A DNA stretch of 64,000 nt, taken from NCBI GenBank assembly GCA_036850905.1, contig CM072089.1:6944001-7008000 (forward strand), in the 5' to 3' direction. This DNA comes from Luffa acutangula (Eukaryota > Streptophyta > Magnoliopsida > Cucurbitales > Cucurbitaceae). Position 1 is the first letter of the stretch, and each line of letters opens with the position of its first letter. The position numbers were made by a program, and so were the translations under genes. Under the pieces are notes generated by a model that was not told the DNA's origin, made no database searches, and was given only the letters and a program-made list of their open reading frames with translations. Positions 13,136 through 22,842 of the stretch are shown in pieces.

Positions 13136-13779
13136 AGACTTTAGTCATCCATTATAATTTTCTTTAATTAAACCAGCGTTCCAAAGGTTTAGTGGACTAT
13201 AATAGCCCAATCATCTCAACCTAATCCAAAGTCCAAACGACCCCTAAATTGTTATCTATTCTAATAACCCTTTTTGTTAAATATGATTTCTTTAAAATAT
13301 TCCAATTTAAAAAATGGATAGGACCAATTTATAAAAAACACAAAATGTGTTAAAAAAAATAAAAAATAAGTAATAAATAACTTATTGTCGATGCCGAAAA
13401 AAAAAAAAAAAAAGAACGCGTACCTTTCGTTTTTCTCGTTGGTCCCTGAGAATTTACAATTTCACATTTGACACCATGAAAATAGGACTCAAAAGCAAAA
13501 AGGGTAGTAATGTGAATTTATGAGCGACAACAAGGACCACTTTCCGCGCAGTTTGTGTCCTTTTTATTTAACTCGTTCAATAAAAATTAAATAAAATTAT
13601 CTTTTTTTTAAAAAAAAAAAAACAATATTAAATGTGTGGATATTATACCTTTTCAATTTAAAGTTATATGCTATTTCCTTTACGTGATCATTTCATCCTA
13701 TCAAAATTATCATTTTTGTCTCTATAGGAAAACATACATTTTTCTCTCATCTCGTTTATCTCTCTTTATTTTCTCTCTC
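13136..13779. other. Intergenic AT-rich spacer
   Basis: Short A and T runs (13397-13413, 13601-13622) occur and no gene is recognised. Confidence 0.5.
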
Positions 13780-13985
13780 CAGAGAGCACACAACGAGAGT
13801 GAGAGACTAGAGCGAGAGTTGGAGTAGGAGAGAGATTGGAGAGAAATGAGAGAAAGCGAGAAATTAGAGAGAGCACGAGATTTTAGAGCGAGAGATTGAA
13901 GAGAGAGCGAGACTGAAAGAGTGGGAGATTGGAGAGAGAAATTGGAAAGTGAGCGAGAAGCTAGAGCGAGAGCGAGAGAAATGCG
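13780..13985. repeat. GA-rich degenerate minisatellite
   Basis: A stretch of 'gagcgagagattggagaga'-like words repeats with many substitutions over about 200 bp. It is almost pure purine on the plus strand. Frames through it (for example 13864-14058, minus) are low complexity and not credible proteins. A second purine-rich tract follows at 15770-16190. Confidence 0.7.
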
Positions 13986-14040
13986 TTAGATTAGAGAGTA
14001 AGATGATAATTTTACTAGATGCTATCGCAAGCAATAAAAA

Positions 14041-14080
14041 CATACATCCAATTACCACTGAGCTAAGTTCGCTTTAGCGC
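14041..14080 (-). repeat. SINE fragment (A-box part only)
   Basis: Read on minus, 'cttagctcagtggtaattgg' is the same A-box segment seen in the other SINE copies. It stands alone without a B box or tail. Confidence 0.4.
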
Positions 14081-14459
14081 AAAGAAAAAAAAAACTTTAA
14101 TGTTATTTTTATGGTTGGTCGAATACACACAAATTTTTTTGTAATGATTGTTTAATAAAAAAAAAATACTATACCTATTCAATTTTAGGATACAAATTAC
14201 AATTCTAATCCAAATTTAAAGTACAATTTTTTTTATAAAGCTAAAAGTTTAGAGTTAAAATTTTGTGTGTGTATATATATATAATCGAAGACTCGTCAAC
14301 CTTTAAAATAGTAATAAAGCTAAAAAAAACTAAAGATCACAGCATGCAAACACTCAATCTTGTGCCTTGAGGGATAAAAATGAAAAATCTCTCTATATTT
14401 TTCAACCCATCAGAAAAAGAAAAACAAAAAATATATTTGAAAACCCCATTTGCCATTTG

Positions 14460-15152
14460 GTATTGTCATTCTGTTCTAAAGAATTGTACAAATAAAAACT
14501 TAAGACTTTTTATGTCCAACTATGGCACATGGTCTTCAAGTTACAATAGGAGTTTTAGTCTTTAACGGCAAAGGTTCCAATTATGCTGACATTTTTTTCT
14601 TTTTTCTTTTTTGGCATCAATTGGCTTATTATCAATAACTTTTTAAATTGTTAATAAAAATATCAAAATATTCGAAATATAAAAGTAAAAGTTCAACCGT
14701 ATGTGCTTTCAAAATTTCATTCAATATTGTCACTTCGTCTCATTGAATTGTATAAGTAAAAGCATAGATTTTTATGTTGCACCATTACATGAGGTCTTCA
14801 AACTTCAATAGGAGTTTTAGTCTTTAACGGCAAAGGATCCAATTGTGTTGACAACTTCTTTTTCCCTTTTGGTTTGATTTGGACTTCAATCTCTCAACCC
14901 TAATTAAAAATATATATATATATCTATTTTTTAATTTCAAATTATTTAAATTTTTATAAAAAAAATAATAATAAATTGATATTGTCACTTCGACATATTG
15001 AATTGTACAAATAAAAGCATAGGTTTTTATGTCGCACCATGACACAAGGTCTTCATGCCCCAATAGGAGTGCAAGTCTTGATGACAAAGGATCCAATTGT
15101 ATTGACGTTTTTTTCTTGGTGTTTGATTTGGAGCTCCGATATCTCAACCCTA
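14460..15152. repeat. Three degenerate direct repeats
   Basis: Three related blocks follow one another at about 14460-14640, 14728-14907 and 14977-15152. Each holds, in order, 'attgtcac/att', 'gaattgta(c/t)a', a 'tttttatgt' word, 'ggtcttca', 'aataggag', 'aaaggatccaatt' (or ggttcc) and 'gacatttttt'. The second and third also share 'ctcaaccctaat'. They are too diverged to be a recent tandem duplication. No coding potential is seen. Confidence 0.65.
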
Positions 15153-15427
15153 ATAATAATAATTAAAATCTTTTTAAAATAATAATAATTAAAAAAAAAA
15201 AAAGACTGCCCATAATCTCAAATTATTCCATAAAAAAATTATAAAACAAAAACCCACTGCTTTAAAAAATCCCACCCCCAATTGTTGTTGAAAAGAAAAG
15301 GTCTTCAAGTCTTAATAGTTATATAAAATCATGACTATAAGTCATATAAAATTAAAATTGTTACTAGAGTTAAGTTGTATCCTTTTAAGAATATGTTAAA
15401 ATGTCACGGTGAATATAACTCAGCAAT

Positions 15428-15525
15428 ATCAAAGCGGACATAACTCAACAGTAATTGACATGTACCCTGACCAAGAGATCAAAGGTTCGAATTCACTCAC
15501 TCCAGACACTATTGAACTAAAAAAA
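15428..15525 (+). repeat. tRNA-derived SINE, plus strand
   Basis: It begins 'caaagcggacataactcaac' (A-box-like), continues 'agtaattgacatgtaccctg', has the B-box-like GGTTCGAATTC (15484-15494) and ends in 'actaaaaaaag', a short A tail. It is the clearest SINE copy in the window. It is not a functional tRNA because no anticodon or acceptor arms can be folded. Confidence 0.65.
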
Positions 15526-15769
15526 GAATGTTAAAAAAAATAAGAACATGTTTGGAGTGATTTTAGGATATGTATTTTTAATCAAAATCATCTTTAAATA
15601 TATATATATATATATGTGTGTGTGGCGAAAATGAGTTAATTATGTTAATTTTGTAGACATATTTAACAATAAATTATTTTGATGTTCGGGTTCCACATTT
15701 TTTTAAATGATTTAAAAATAATTATGGAATCATTAAATCACTAATAGTAGTATTACATTTGTGAGGGAA

Positions 15770-16190
15770 AACGTTAAAAAGAAAGTGACAAACAAAAATT
15801 ATGGAGAGAACGAATAAAAGCTAAAAGGAATTGATAAGATTTAAGAGAGAGAAATTAGTTAGAGACATAATGTTTGAAAAGAATTTAGTGAGAGAAGAAA
15901 AGTTTGAAAAGGGAGGAGAAAATTTTAGAGAGAAAAAATTAGATTGAGAAAGGGAACGGAGAGAGAAAAATCAAAAGAAAGAAAAAATAGAGAAAGAAGT
16001 TTGAGAGAGGAAAAAGATCGATTTTTTGTTTTTGTTTTTTTAAGATTGAGAAGTAAAAATTATGGAGAGAAATAAAGTTAGAGGAGAGAGCATTTAAAGA
16101 GACATTTTAAAAATTTTGGAATAAAATAAAAGTTGGAGAGAAAATTGAGATGAACTAAGTTAAAAGAGAGAGGGGAAAACTTTAGAAAGA
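15770..16190. repeat. Purine-rich low-complexity tract
   Basis: Over about 400 bp, words like 'gagagaa', 'aaaagaaag' and 'ttagagagag' dominate the plus strand. It resembles the GA-rich tract at 13780 in composition but has no fixed period. No gene is recognised. Confidence 0.55.
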
Positions 16191-17337
16191 AAAAAAAAAA
16201 AAAGGTAACATTTCTCGAAATTTTAAGCAAGTAAAGTGAAAGATAGTTTTGAAATTCAAAATACTAATCATTTTAAAAACCCATTTATTGTTAACTTTTT
16301 TTTTTTTTTTTTTTTTTGACCAAAATCACTTATGAATTGCCTTCACTTGATCTAGAATCACTTAGAATTGGATGAAAATAGTTTTGACCATAGATAAAGT
16401 GATTTTGGTTAATTCTAATTTGGCCTCTATGCTTTTAAAATCTTCAATATTGTCCTCGTAGTTTGGATTTCGTTTTAATTTGTGGTTCATAATGTTTAGT
16501 CACACCTCACATCATATATCTCGATTATCATTACCATACTGATAAATTTTTAAAGTGACGATGAACTAACATTTTCTACTTGACTAATTATAATAATGTT
16601 GATAAATACAAAGATTTTGTAGTGAATAAATAATAGTTCAAAATAACATGACTGCATTTATAATTTAATCTAATAGTTAATTAATTGATTAATTTGGAGT
16701 TTACTTAGTATCAAACAATGGTACCAATAGATAGTTTAAAAAAAAAAAAAGTATCGATGGGGTTTGAAATGGATATAAATTTGACATTTTCTATAACTAA
16801 AATTTCCACTTTAACAAATCAATTATATGCTTGGGTCACTATCAAAGTAATAATACTAATAATAATAATAAAGAAAAAAAGAGGTTGGGTTTTTTCAAAA
16901 AAAAAAAAAGAAAAAAAGAGGTTGGGTCAAAATGGAGGCTTTCTATGAAGAAGACAGCACGCGGAAGAAACTCCATTACAAAAATTGAGCTTTTGGCCTT
17001 TATCTTTTCTTGACTCATTACCAAGAACCATTCCGTAGCCACTCCAAACTCCCCTGTGACCTATAATTGTTTATTTCGACTTATATGCTCTAATAAACGA
17101 ATTTATTTACTTTATTTTTTCAATTGGGATGCATTAACATGAAACAATTATGTCAAGGAAAATTAAGCATGGGAATAAACAAAAAGAATTGATTATTTTG
17201 AACAATTGTGTCAAAGAAATTATAATTAATAAAATAAATTCATGTGTAAAATTAACAGAGGGGATGTATTGGTTAAAATATTAGTAACATCTTTTGAAGG
17301 TTTTATGTTCAAATTTATACCTCGTACATTTGAATAG
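16191..17337. other. Intergenic AT-rich spacer
   Basis: A T run lies at about 16296-16317, followed by 'gaccaaaatcactt' type repeat debris. Frames at 16718-17042 are A-rich low complexity. No gene is recognised. Confidence 0.5.
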
Positions 17338-17412
17338 AAATACATAAATTTTTTCGAACCTCTTGGTCGATGGTACATGTCAATTAGTGTTGAGTTATCC
17401 TCGCTTTGGCTA
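17338..17412 (-). repeat. tRNA-derived SINE fragment, minus strand
   Basis: Read on minus: 'agccaaagcgaggataactc' followed by 'aattgacatgtacc', then 'gaccaagaggttcgaa' (B box). This matches the copies at 12515 and 15428. The 3' part is diverged and no A tail is seen. Confidence 0.55.
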
Positions 17413-17667
17413 GAAAAATAATAGTTGCAAAAAATAATGTTTTCCCTTCAAAATGTATTGGTTAGTTTACATGGTTGAAAATGTAGATTTGGGGGGAAAA
17501 AAATTACATTCATCAAATCTTCAAATATTTGCCCAAAAAAGGAAAAAAAAAAATAGTGAGAACAAAAAGACGACAACGTGTGCAATTTCGGTACTGTGAT
17601 TAGGGCACGAAAGTCAAAGCGAGAGCGACGGCCGGTTCCGCCGTCCGCCGTCGCCGAAGGCCTTACC

Positions 17668-19029
17668 TCACCGGGGGGAGAGTACTGAAAAGGCGTAGGA
17701 GTACGTCGTCGACGACGATGGAACGTGGCCGTCGTTCATCCGTTCCCCCAATGCAACGATCTTCGGCCTCTCATGGCTATTCATCATCTCTTCGTCAATC
17801 GACAACAAATCAACGACGAGCATTTGAGTGTCCGGCGGCTCCTCCACCGCCACGCGGCTTTCGAGCATATCCACCACCGTCGCCATCGTTGGCCTCAGCT
17901 TCGCGTTCTCTTGTATGCACCACAAACCCACACAAACCAGTTTCCGTACCTCTCTCTCGTCGATCGTTCCCGTTTCCAAGAGTCTTTGATCCACAGCTTC
18001 CATTAATTTCCCTTCCCTGAGTTTCGCACTCACGATTCGTGGAAAATACTGCCATTTTTTCTTAGATTTGTCCTCGCCATTTTCAACTACGCTCACGTTC
18101 CTCTGCCCTCCGACTAGTTCCAGAAGAACCATTCCGTAGCTGTAAATGTCCGATTTCTCTGAAATTCCATTCTCCAACAGCCATTCCGGAGCCAAATACC
18201 CCTTCGTCCCTCTCATCGACGTCATTATTCGGCTCTCGTCTTTCCCCATCAGCTTCGACAGTCCGAAATCCGATACGATTGCTTTGTAATTTTCGTCGAG
18301 CAGGATGTTTTCTGGCTTCACATCGAGGTGTAAGATTCTCGATCGGCAATCGTGGTGAAGGTATGCTAGGGCTCTGGCAACATCAATCGCGACTCTGTAT
18401 CTCAGATCCCAAGCCAAGCAACCGCCAGGGCGATTTCGATTCTTGTGCCTAGGTTTTTTGGGGAAAATCCAGCAATCCAAGGATCCGTTTGGAACGAATT
18501 CGTAGACGAGAAATCGAGGTCCAGATGAATTGGTACAGTAGCCAAGTAGACGAACGAGATTAACATGCTGAACACTAGCAATGGCGGATACCTCGGCTCG
18601 GAACTCTTTTTCCCCCCGATTTTCGCCCTCGATCCGCTTGACGGCGACGGCAGTGCCGTCTTTGAGGATTCCTTTGAAGACCGAACCGGAGGATCCTTGA
18701 CCGATCAAGGACATGAAATAGTCGGTGGCTTCCTCGATCTCTTTGTAGCGGAACTTGGTGGGAACTCCGGCGACCTTCCTTAAGAAACTGTACTCGATCC
18801 GAAGCTCTCGACCTTCGGAACTTAACTGAGACTGGAGCTGTTTTCTTCTCCGGTTGAATCGCATTCTGATTACCATATAGACCAAGATAGCGGAGATGAG
18901 AGACACATCGATCCCGCAAATAAGGAAGAAAGCGTTGGTAAGTTTGAGGTAAACTCGAGCAAGAATGACGATGAGGATGAGGGTGACGATTAACAGAAGA
19001 AAAACTATGTTGGCTTTCTTATCCTCCAT
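17668..19029 (-). CDS. Membrane receptor-like serine/threonine kinase (At5g20050 type)
   Basis: A single intronless frame of 453 aa. Two hydrophobic segments sit at the N-terminus (about 8-30 and 33-56), followed by a basic stop 'RMRFNRRRKQ'; there is no large ectodomain. The kinase domain spans about 105-390: glycine loop 'GQGSSGSVFKG' (110-120), Lys131 in 'AVAVKR', catalytic loop 'HLDVKPENILL' (234-244) with Asp236, 'DFG' (254-256) and 'APE' (280-282). The catalytic loop has Leu where most kinases have Arg (HRD), as in the SD-2 and related plant receptor-kinase groups. Length and architecture match the Arabidopsis protein known as probable receptor-like kinase At5g20050. Ligand and pathway are unknown. 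The upstream neighbour on the same strand side, the thioesterase, is likewise the homologue of At5g20060. Confidence 0.93.
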   Translation of the reverse strand: MEDKKANIVFLLLIVTLILIVILARVYLKLTNAFFLICGIDVSLISAILVYMVIRMRFNRRRKQLQSQLSSEGRELRIEYSFLRKVAGVPTKFRYKEIEEATDYFMSLIGQGSSGSVFKGILKDGTAVAVKRIEGENRGEKEFRAEVSAIASVQHVNLVRLLGYCTNSSGPRFLVYEFVPNGSLDCWIFPKKPRHKNRNRPGGCLAWDLRYRVAIDVARALAYLHHDCRSRILHLDVKPENILLDENYKAIVSDFGLSKLMGKDESRIMTSMRGTKGYLAPEWLLENGISEKSDIYSYGMVLLELVGGQRNVSVVENGEDKSKKKWQYFPRIVSAKLREGKLMEAVDQRLLETGTIDEREVRKLVCVGLWCIQENAKLRPTMATVVDMLESRVAVEEPPDTQMLVVDLLSIDEEMMNSHERPKIVALGERMNDGHVPSSSTTYSYAFSVLSPR

Positions 19030-19345
19030 GGAAATCTGTTCCTCCAGGTTTCTGTAAACAGAATAGATTCACATTTCTCTTCTTCTGTAAATCTGTTTCT
19101 GGTAAGAACTACGAAGAAGAATAGTCTTCTTTTTTTTTCTTTTTAAATTTATTTTTCTTTTGGGTGCGCGGACTGCAATTAAATTTGCCAGGTCCATCTA
19201 GTTGACCGACCCATTTTTTTAATTGATTTTTCTTTTCTTAACTTTTTTAGAAAATAGCAATTATCATGATTTGTTGTAATTAACACAATCACTTTTCCAA
19301 ATGGCTAATATACGTTTCGGTTCGGATATATATATTTGTGATCGA

Positions 19346-19393
<48 letters not shown>

Positions 19394-20072
19394 CGGATCT
19401 ACCGGATATGAATAAAATTCAACTTTAATATATCCATTAATTTTTTAAAATTGTGAATATGTCCATGACTTATTGGATTTGGTTCTTATTTTTTAATTTA
19501 TTCTCTTACCCATTCTCATTTTTCAATTTACTTGCTAACGATTGGTTAGGGAATGTCAAATTTGGTTGATGTTTAACTTACCTCACATAATATTTAGTGA
19601 TTTGAAGAAATTTTGAAATTTCTACCAATTTCTTAGGCAATATGGAGAAGACATTAGATTTTTTTTTTTCTTCTGCTAAATTTCTGTCAATTAATTATGT
19701 CTTAATGTATTATGTCGTGTAGGTTTAGAATGAGCCAATTTTAATATTTACTAATTGTGTTAGAATAAATTAAAAATGTGAAAAATATAAGGGACAAAAG
19801 TGAAACTCTCCCAATAATATGAATTGAAGTTGAAAAAAAGACTAAAATTATTATTTAAAAAAAAAAAACTCTTTTTCAAATTAATTGTGTTAGCTTTTTC
19901 AAATCATGTAATTTCATGTTTTTGGTTTTTGAAATTTACGTTTATTTCCTTACTATTGATTTTCTGTATTGTTTCACACTTCTGGAAGAAATAGTTTAAT
20001 TCTTAGTTTTTTTTTTTTAAAAATTAATTTTAAGTATAGTTTAATTCTTAGTCAAATTTTGAAAATTTTAAG
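19030..20072. other. Promoter/upstream spacer of the kinase gene
   Basis: The first 100 bp are probably the 5' UTR of the minus-strand kinase. An A run of 37 bases lies at 19354-19390. The rest is AT-rich, with a 'gtctaa...ggaccaaa'-like degenerate repeat feel and no gene. Confidence 0.5.
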
Positions 20073-20269
20073 TTTTTAAAAGGGCCGGTTGCAAAAGTAG
20101 CAAACCGGCCCAAAATAATTACAAAAATAGCAGCCATTGAAACTATTTGCAAAAATGGCAAAATATTGCCATCTAAAAGGTAAAATTACTAAAATGCCCT
20201 TTCTATTTTCTTCTCTACTTTTCCGGTCATCTCCATCCTCCACGATTGACGAGGAACACGAGAAGAAGG

Positions 20270-20470
20270 CAATCGGAAGCCGAGGGTGGGGAGTTGGATG
20301 ATCTCGGTGAGGTCGTCGTCGACGTGGGAGTGGTGGTCGTTGAGGTCGAGGTTGTGCATGTGGGCGGCCTTGGCGGCGGCGGCTTGGACGTCGCGAGGGG
20401 CGAGGGAGACGGGGCGGGGGAGGAGGTGGAGGAGGTCGGGGAAATTGAGGGTGGCGGAGGACCGAGTTGC
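20270..20470 (-). pseudogene. Captured fragment of a DREB/ERF transcription factor gene
   Basis: On the minus strand the frame reads 'SSATLNFPDLLHLLPRPVSL' followed by 'APRDVQAAAAKAAHM', then 'DDDLTEIIQLPTLG'. This is the end of the AP2/ERF domain ('A.LNFP') and the alanine-rich region after it, as in the TINY/A-4 DREB group, whose C-terminal part carries an 'EI(V/I)xLPxLG' motif. The DNA-binding beta strands of the AP2 domain are missing, so the fragment cannot make a working factor. It is much more GC-rich than its surroundings, as expected for a captured gene piece. Confidence 0.75.
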
Positions 20471-20591
20471 CCAATGCCAGCGGAGACTCACAATATCCAA
20501 TTCCTCTTCTTCTTCTTCTTCTTCGCTCTCTTTCTATTTTCCTTCTGCTAATTTTCTCGCGCTCTTTTTCCTTTTCATTTCGTCTGCAAAA

Positions 20592-20735
20592 ATGCTGGAA
20601 ATTATTAAGGACCCTGCCATTAAAATCTTCGGCAAGGAGATTCCGCTTCCGGCTGACTCTGAAGTTCCCTTGATCGAAACCGATGATTCGGATTCCAGTT
20701 CCGACAAAGAAACACCAGATGGAGCAGTGGCAAAG
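20592..20735 (+). pseudogene. Captured first exon of a cyclic Dof factor (CDF) gene
   Basis: An ATG at 20592 opens 48 codons: 'MLEIIKDPAIKIFGKEIPLP', then an acidic serine-rich stretch 'ETDDSDSSSDKETPDGAVAK'. This is the conserved N-terminus of plant CDF proteins ('KDPAIKLFG.xIPLP'), which repress CONSTANS transcription. The exon ends at a good donor (AAG|GTACAG) and is followed by intron-like sequence, but no Dof zinc finger (C-x2-C...C-x2-C) follows in the next kilobases; the palindromic array and LTRs follow instead. Upstream sequence (20500-20591) looks like the original 5' UTR. Confidence 0.75.
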
Positions 20736-21077
20736 GTACAGTTCAGTCAATCAAGAATTTTGTGTGCTCTGTTAATGAAACCTGAATTCGACCTGCTTGT
20801 TTTAGCGAATTTCGTACTAGTGTTACTCGGTTGGTTTTTTTTTTACTGTTTCCCTCTCTCTATTCCTCTCTGGCAACTGCGATACTCTGGTCCGGCGGTT
20901 GGTGTGTTGACCCTTTAGATGTTCTTCAGATTTTGTTGTTTCCGGTTTTTGATTGGTGATTTGTAAACACCATCTCGAGCTGATTTTGAACTATTCTGGA
21001 GATAATTATCCTTATCTGACATTGGCCTGGAAATTGGCGTAATCTTCCTAAAAATGCTGGTATTTTTCTAATTCTTC

Positions 21078-21159
21078 TGTGTGTTTTCTTTATGGGGTTG
21101 TTGAAATTCAAGAGCAAATGTGTGTTTTCTTTATGGGGTTGTTGAAATTCAAGAGCAAA
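21078..21159 (+). repeat. 41-bp direct tandem duplication
   Basis: Two identical copies (21078-21118, 21119-21159) begin 'tgtgtgttttctttatgggg' and end 'aagagcaaa'. They lie in the captured CDF intron, just before the palindromic array, so the duplication happened in or before the element. Confidence 0.9.
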
Positions 21160-21185
21160 AATGAAAAGTTGGGGTTTTTTTTTTT

Positions 21186-22262
21186 CTATCACTGATAGAA
21201 TCTATCAGTGATAGAAAAGTTTCTATCAGTGATAGAATTAACTTTCTATCACTGATAGAAAATTTTTCTATCAGTGATAAATTTTTCTATCACTGATAGA
21301 ATCTATCAGTGATAGAAACGTTTCTATCAGTGATAGAAAATTTTTCTATCACTGATAGAGTGATAGAAACGTTTCTATCACTGATAGAAAGTTAATTCTA
21401 TCACTGATAGAAACGTTTCTATCACTGATAGAAAGTTAATTCTATCAGTGTTTTTTTCTATCACTGATAGATTCTATCAATGATAGAAAAGCGTTCTATC
21501 AGTGATAGAAAGTTTTCTATCACTGATAGAAATAATTCTATCAGTGATAGAAGTTTCTATCACTGATAGATTCTATCAGTGATAGAAAAACTTCTATCAC
21601 TGATAGAAAGTTATCACTGATAGAATCTATCAGTGATAGAAACGTTTCTATCAGTGATAGAAAAGTTTTCTATCACTGATAGAAAAATTTTCTATCAGTG
21701 ATAGAAGATTTCTATCAGTGATAGAAAATTTTTCTATCACTGATAGAATCTATCAGTGATAGAAACGTTTCTATCAATGATAGAAACGTTTCTATCAGTG
21801 ATAGATTCTATCAGTGATAGAAAAATTACTGATAGAAAATTTTTCTATCACTGATAGAAAGTTAATTCTATCAGTGTTTTTTTCTATCACTGATAGATTT
21901 TATCAATGATAGAAAAGCGTTCTATCAGTGATAGAAAATTTCTATCACTGATAGAAAGTTTTCTATCACTGATAGAAATAATTCTATCAGTGATAGAAGT
22001 TTCTATCACTGATAGAAACTTCTATCACTGATAGAAAGTGATAGAAAAACTTCTATCAGTGATAGAAGTTTTTCTATCAGTGATAGAAGTTTTTCTATCA
22101 CTGATAGAAAGTTTTTCTATCACTGATAGAAGTTCTTCTATCAGATAGAAAGTTCCAACTTTCTATCTGATAGAAGAACTTTCTATCTGATAGAAAGTTG
22201 AGGTTTTTCTATCACCGATAGAATCTATCAGTGATAGAAAAACTTTCTATCAGATAGAAACC
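21186..22262. repeat. Array of TTTCTATCA(G/C)TGATAGAAA palindromes
   Basis: About 1.08 kb consists almost only of the palindrome TTCTATCASTGATAGAA, repeated roughly once per 20-25 bp with spacers of 0-10 nt such as 'acg', 'agttaa' and 'aatt'. Variants include CTATCAATGATAG (about 21474, 21773, 21900) and, at the right edge, a contracted CTATCTGATAG (22136-22260). Because each unit is self-complementary, either strand can fold into chains of short hairpins. The 13-bp core CTATCAGTGATAG equals the centre of the bacterial tetO2 operator. The irregular spacing argues against a normal satellite and against a CRISPR array. Confidence 0.9.
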
Positions 22263-22450
22263 TACCAAAACAAAAATTGAGGAGACCACGATGAGACCAC
22301 CAGATGCGCGCGCAAGGGCAAAATAGGGATATAAAAAATTAATTCAAAAATTTTGCCATATTTGCAAATATTTTAAAAAATTGCTAAAATTGCAATTATT
22401 TACCCTAATTTTGCCACCCATTACAATTATCCCTTTTTAAAAACTATAAC

Positions 22451-22837
22451 TGTTATGGGTGAATTTGGACATAATTCTAAGAAAGTCAGAATGATAGGAG
22501 TCAAAGTAGAAACAAGTCTAAGGAGAACCATTAGGCTCAAATCAATCTCTATTTCTATTTCTTATCCTAAAAGGAAGGGAAAAACCCTAGATCAACTATA
22601 AATAGGTAGGTGGACTCAACTAGGTATTTACTCTCTCTCTTGGACTTCTCCCTGATTCTTAATTTACTTGCTTCATTCGTGATCTCCTAACCGACTTAAG
22701 CATCGGAGTCGGTGTGGCAAGCACCACACCGGTACACAGTTTGCTCGCAGGTCACGTCTCCCCATCTCCAACAAATTCATTGTTGGTGTGTCACGTGGAA
22801 GTTAGGTAAATTGCCTAGTCCAATTTGACAATCAACA
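22451..22837 (+). mobile_element. Solo LTR, diverged member of the TGTTAT...ATCAACA family
   Basis: It starts TGTTATGGGTGAATTTGG and ends GACAATCAACA. The flanks are ATAAC and ATAGC, a 5-bp duplication with one mismatch. It shares 'cttaagcatcggagtcggtg', the hairpin (22710-22731), 'gtcacgtctccc' and 'gtcacgtg' with the LTRs at 25909, 56652, 58158 and 58162. A TATAAATAG box lies at about 22597, some 113 bp before the hairpin. It inserted about 8 bp beyond the right duplication of the Pack-MULE. No internal retrotransposon region remains. Confidence 0.75.
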
Positions 22838-22842
22838 ATAGC

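Larger units (their letters stand above)
20082..22433 (+). mobile_element. Pack-MULE carrying two host gene fragments and a palindromic array
   Basis: The element is flanked by a perfect 9-bp duplication TTTTTAAAA (20073-20081 and 22434-22442), diagnostic of Mutator-like insertion. The left end starts GGGCCGGTTGCAAAAGTAGC; the right end, reversed, starts GGGATAATTGTAATGGGTGG, a weak terminal inverted repeat. Subterminal 'aattac/gcaaaaatagca' words and 'attaattttttatatccct' are shared with the element at 27220-28656. Inside, in order: a DREB/ERF fragment (minus, 20270-20470), a cyclic Dof factor first exon (plus, 20592-20735) with part of its intron, a 41-bp duplication and a palindromic array. 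No transposase is present. Two unrelated host fragments inside one element is the definition of a Pack-MULE. Confidence 0.85.

Noticed and set aside
15428..15525. tRNA gene
   Set aside because: A- and B-box-like words are present, but no cloverleaf or acceptor stem can be formed and an A tail follows, so it is a SINE.
17718..18919. Plus-strand and alternative minus-strand frames
   Set aside because: They are shadows of the GC-rich receptor-like kinase coding sequence.
20286..20918. Plus-strand 210-codon frame
   Set aside because: Its first part is the antisense of the ERF fragment and the rest reads the CDF exon in the right frame and then into the intron. It is not a separate gene.
21186..22262. 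CRISPR-like array
   Set aside because: Units are palindromes with spacers of only 0-10 nt that are themselves repetitive, no cas genes exist, and the context is a plant transposon.
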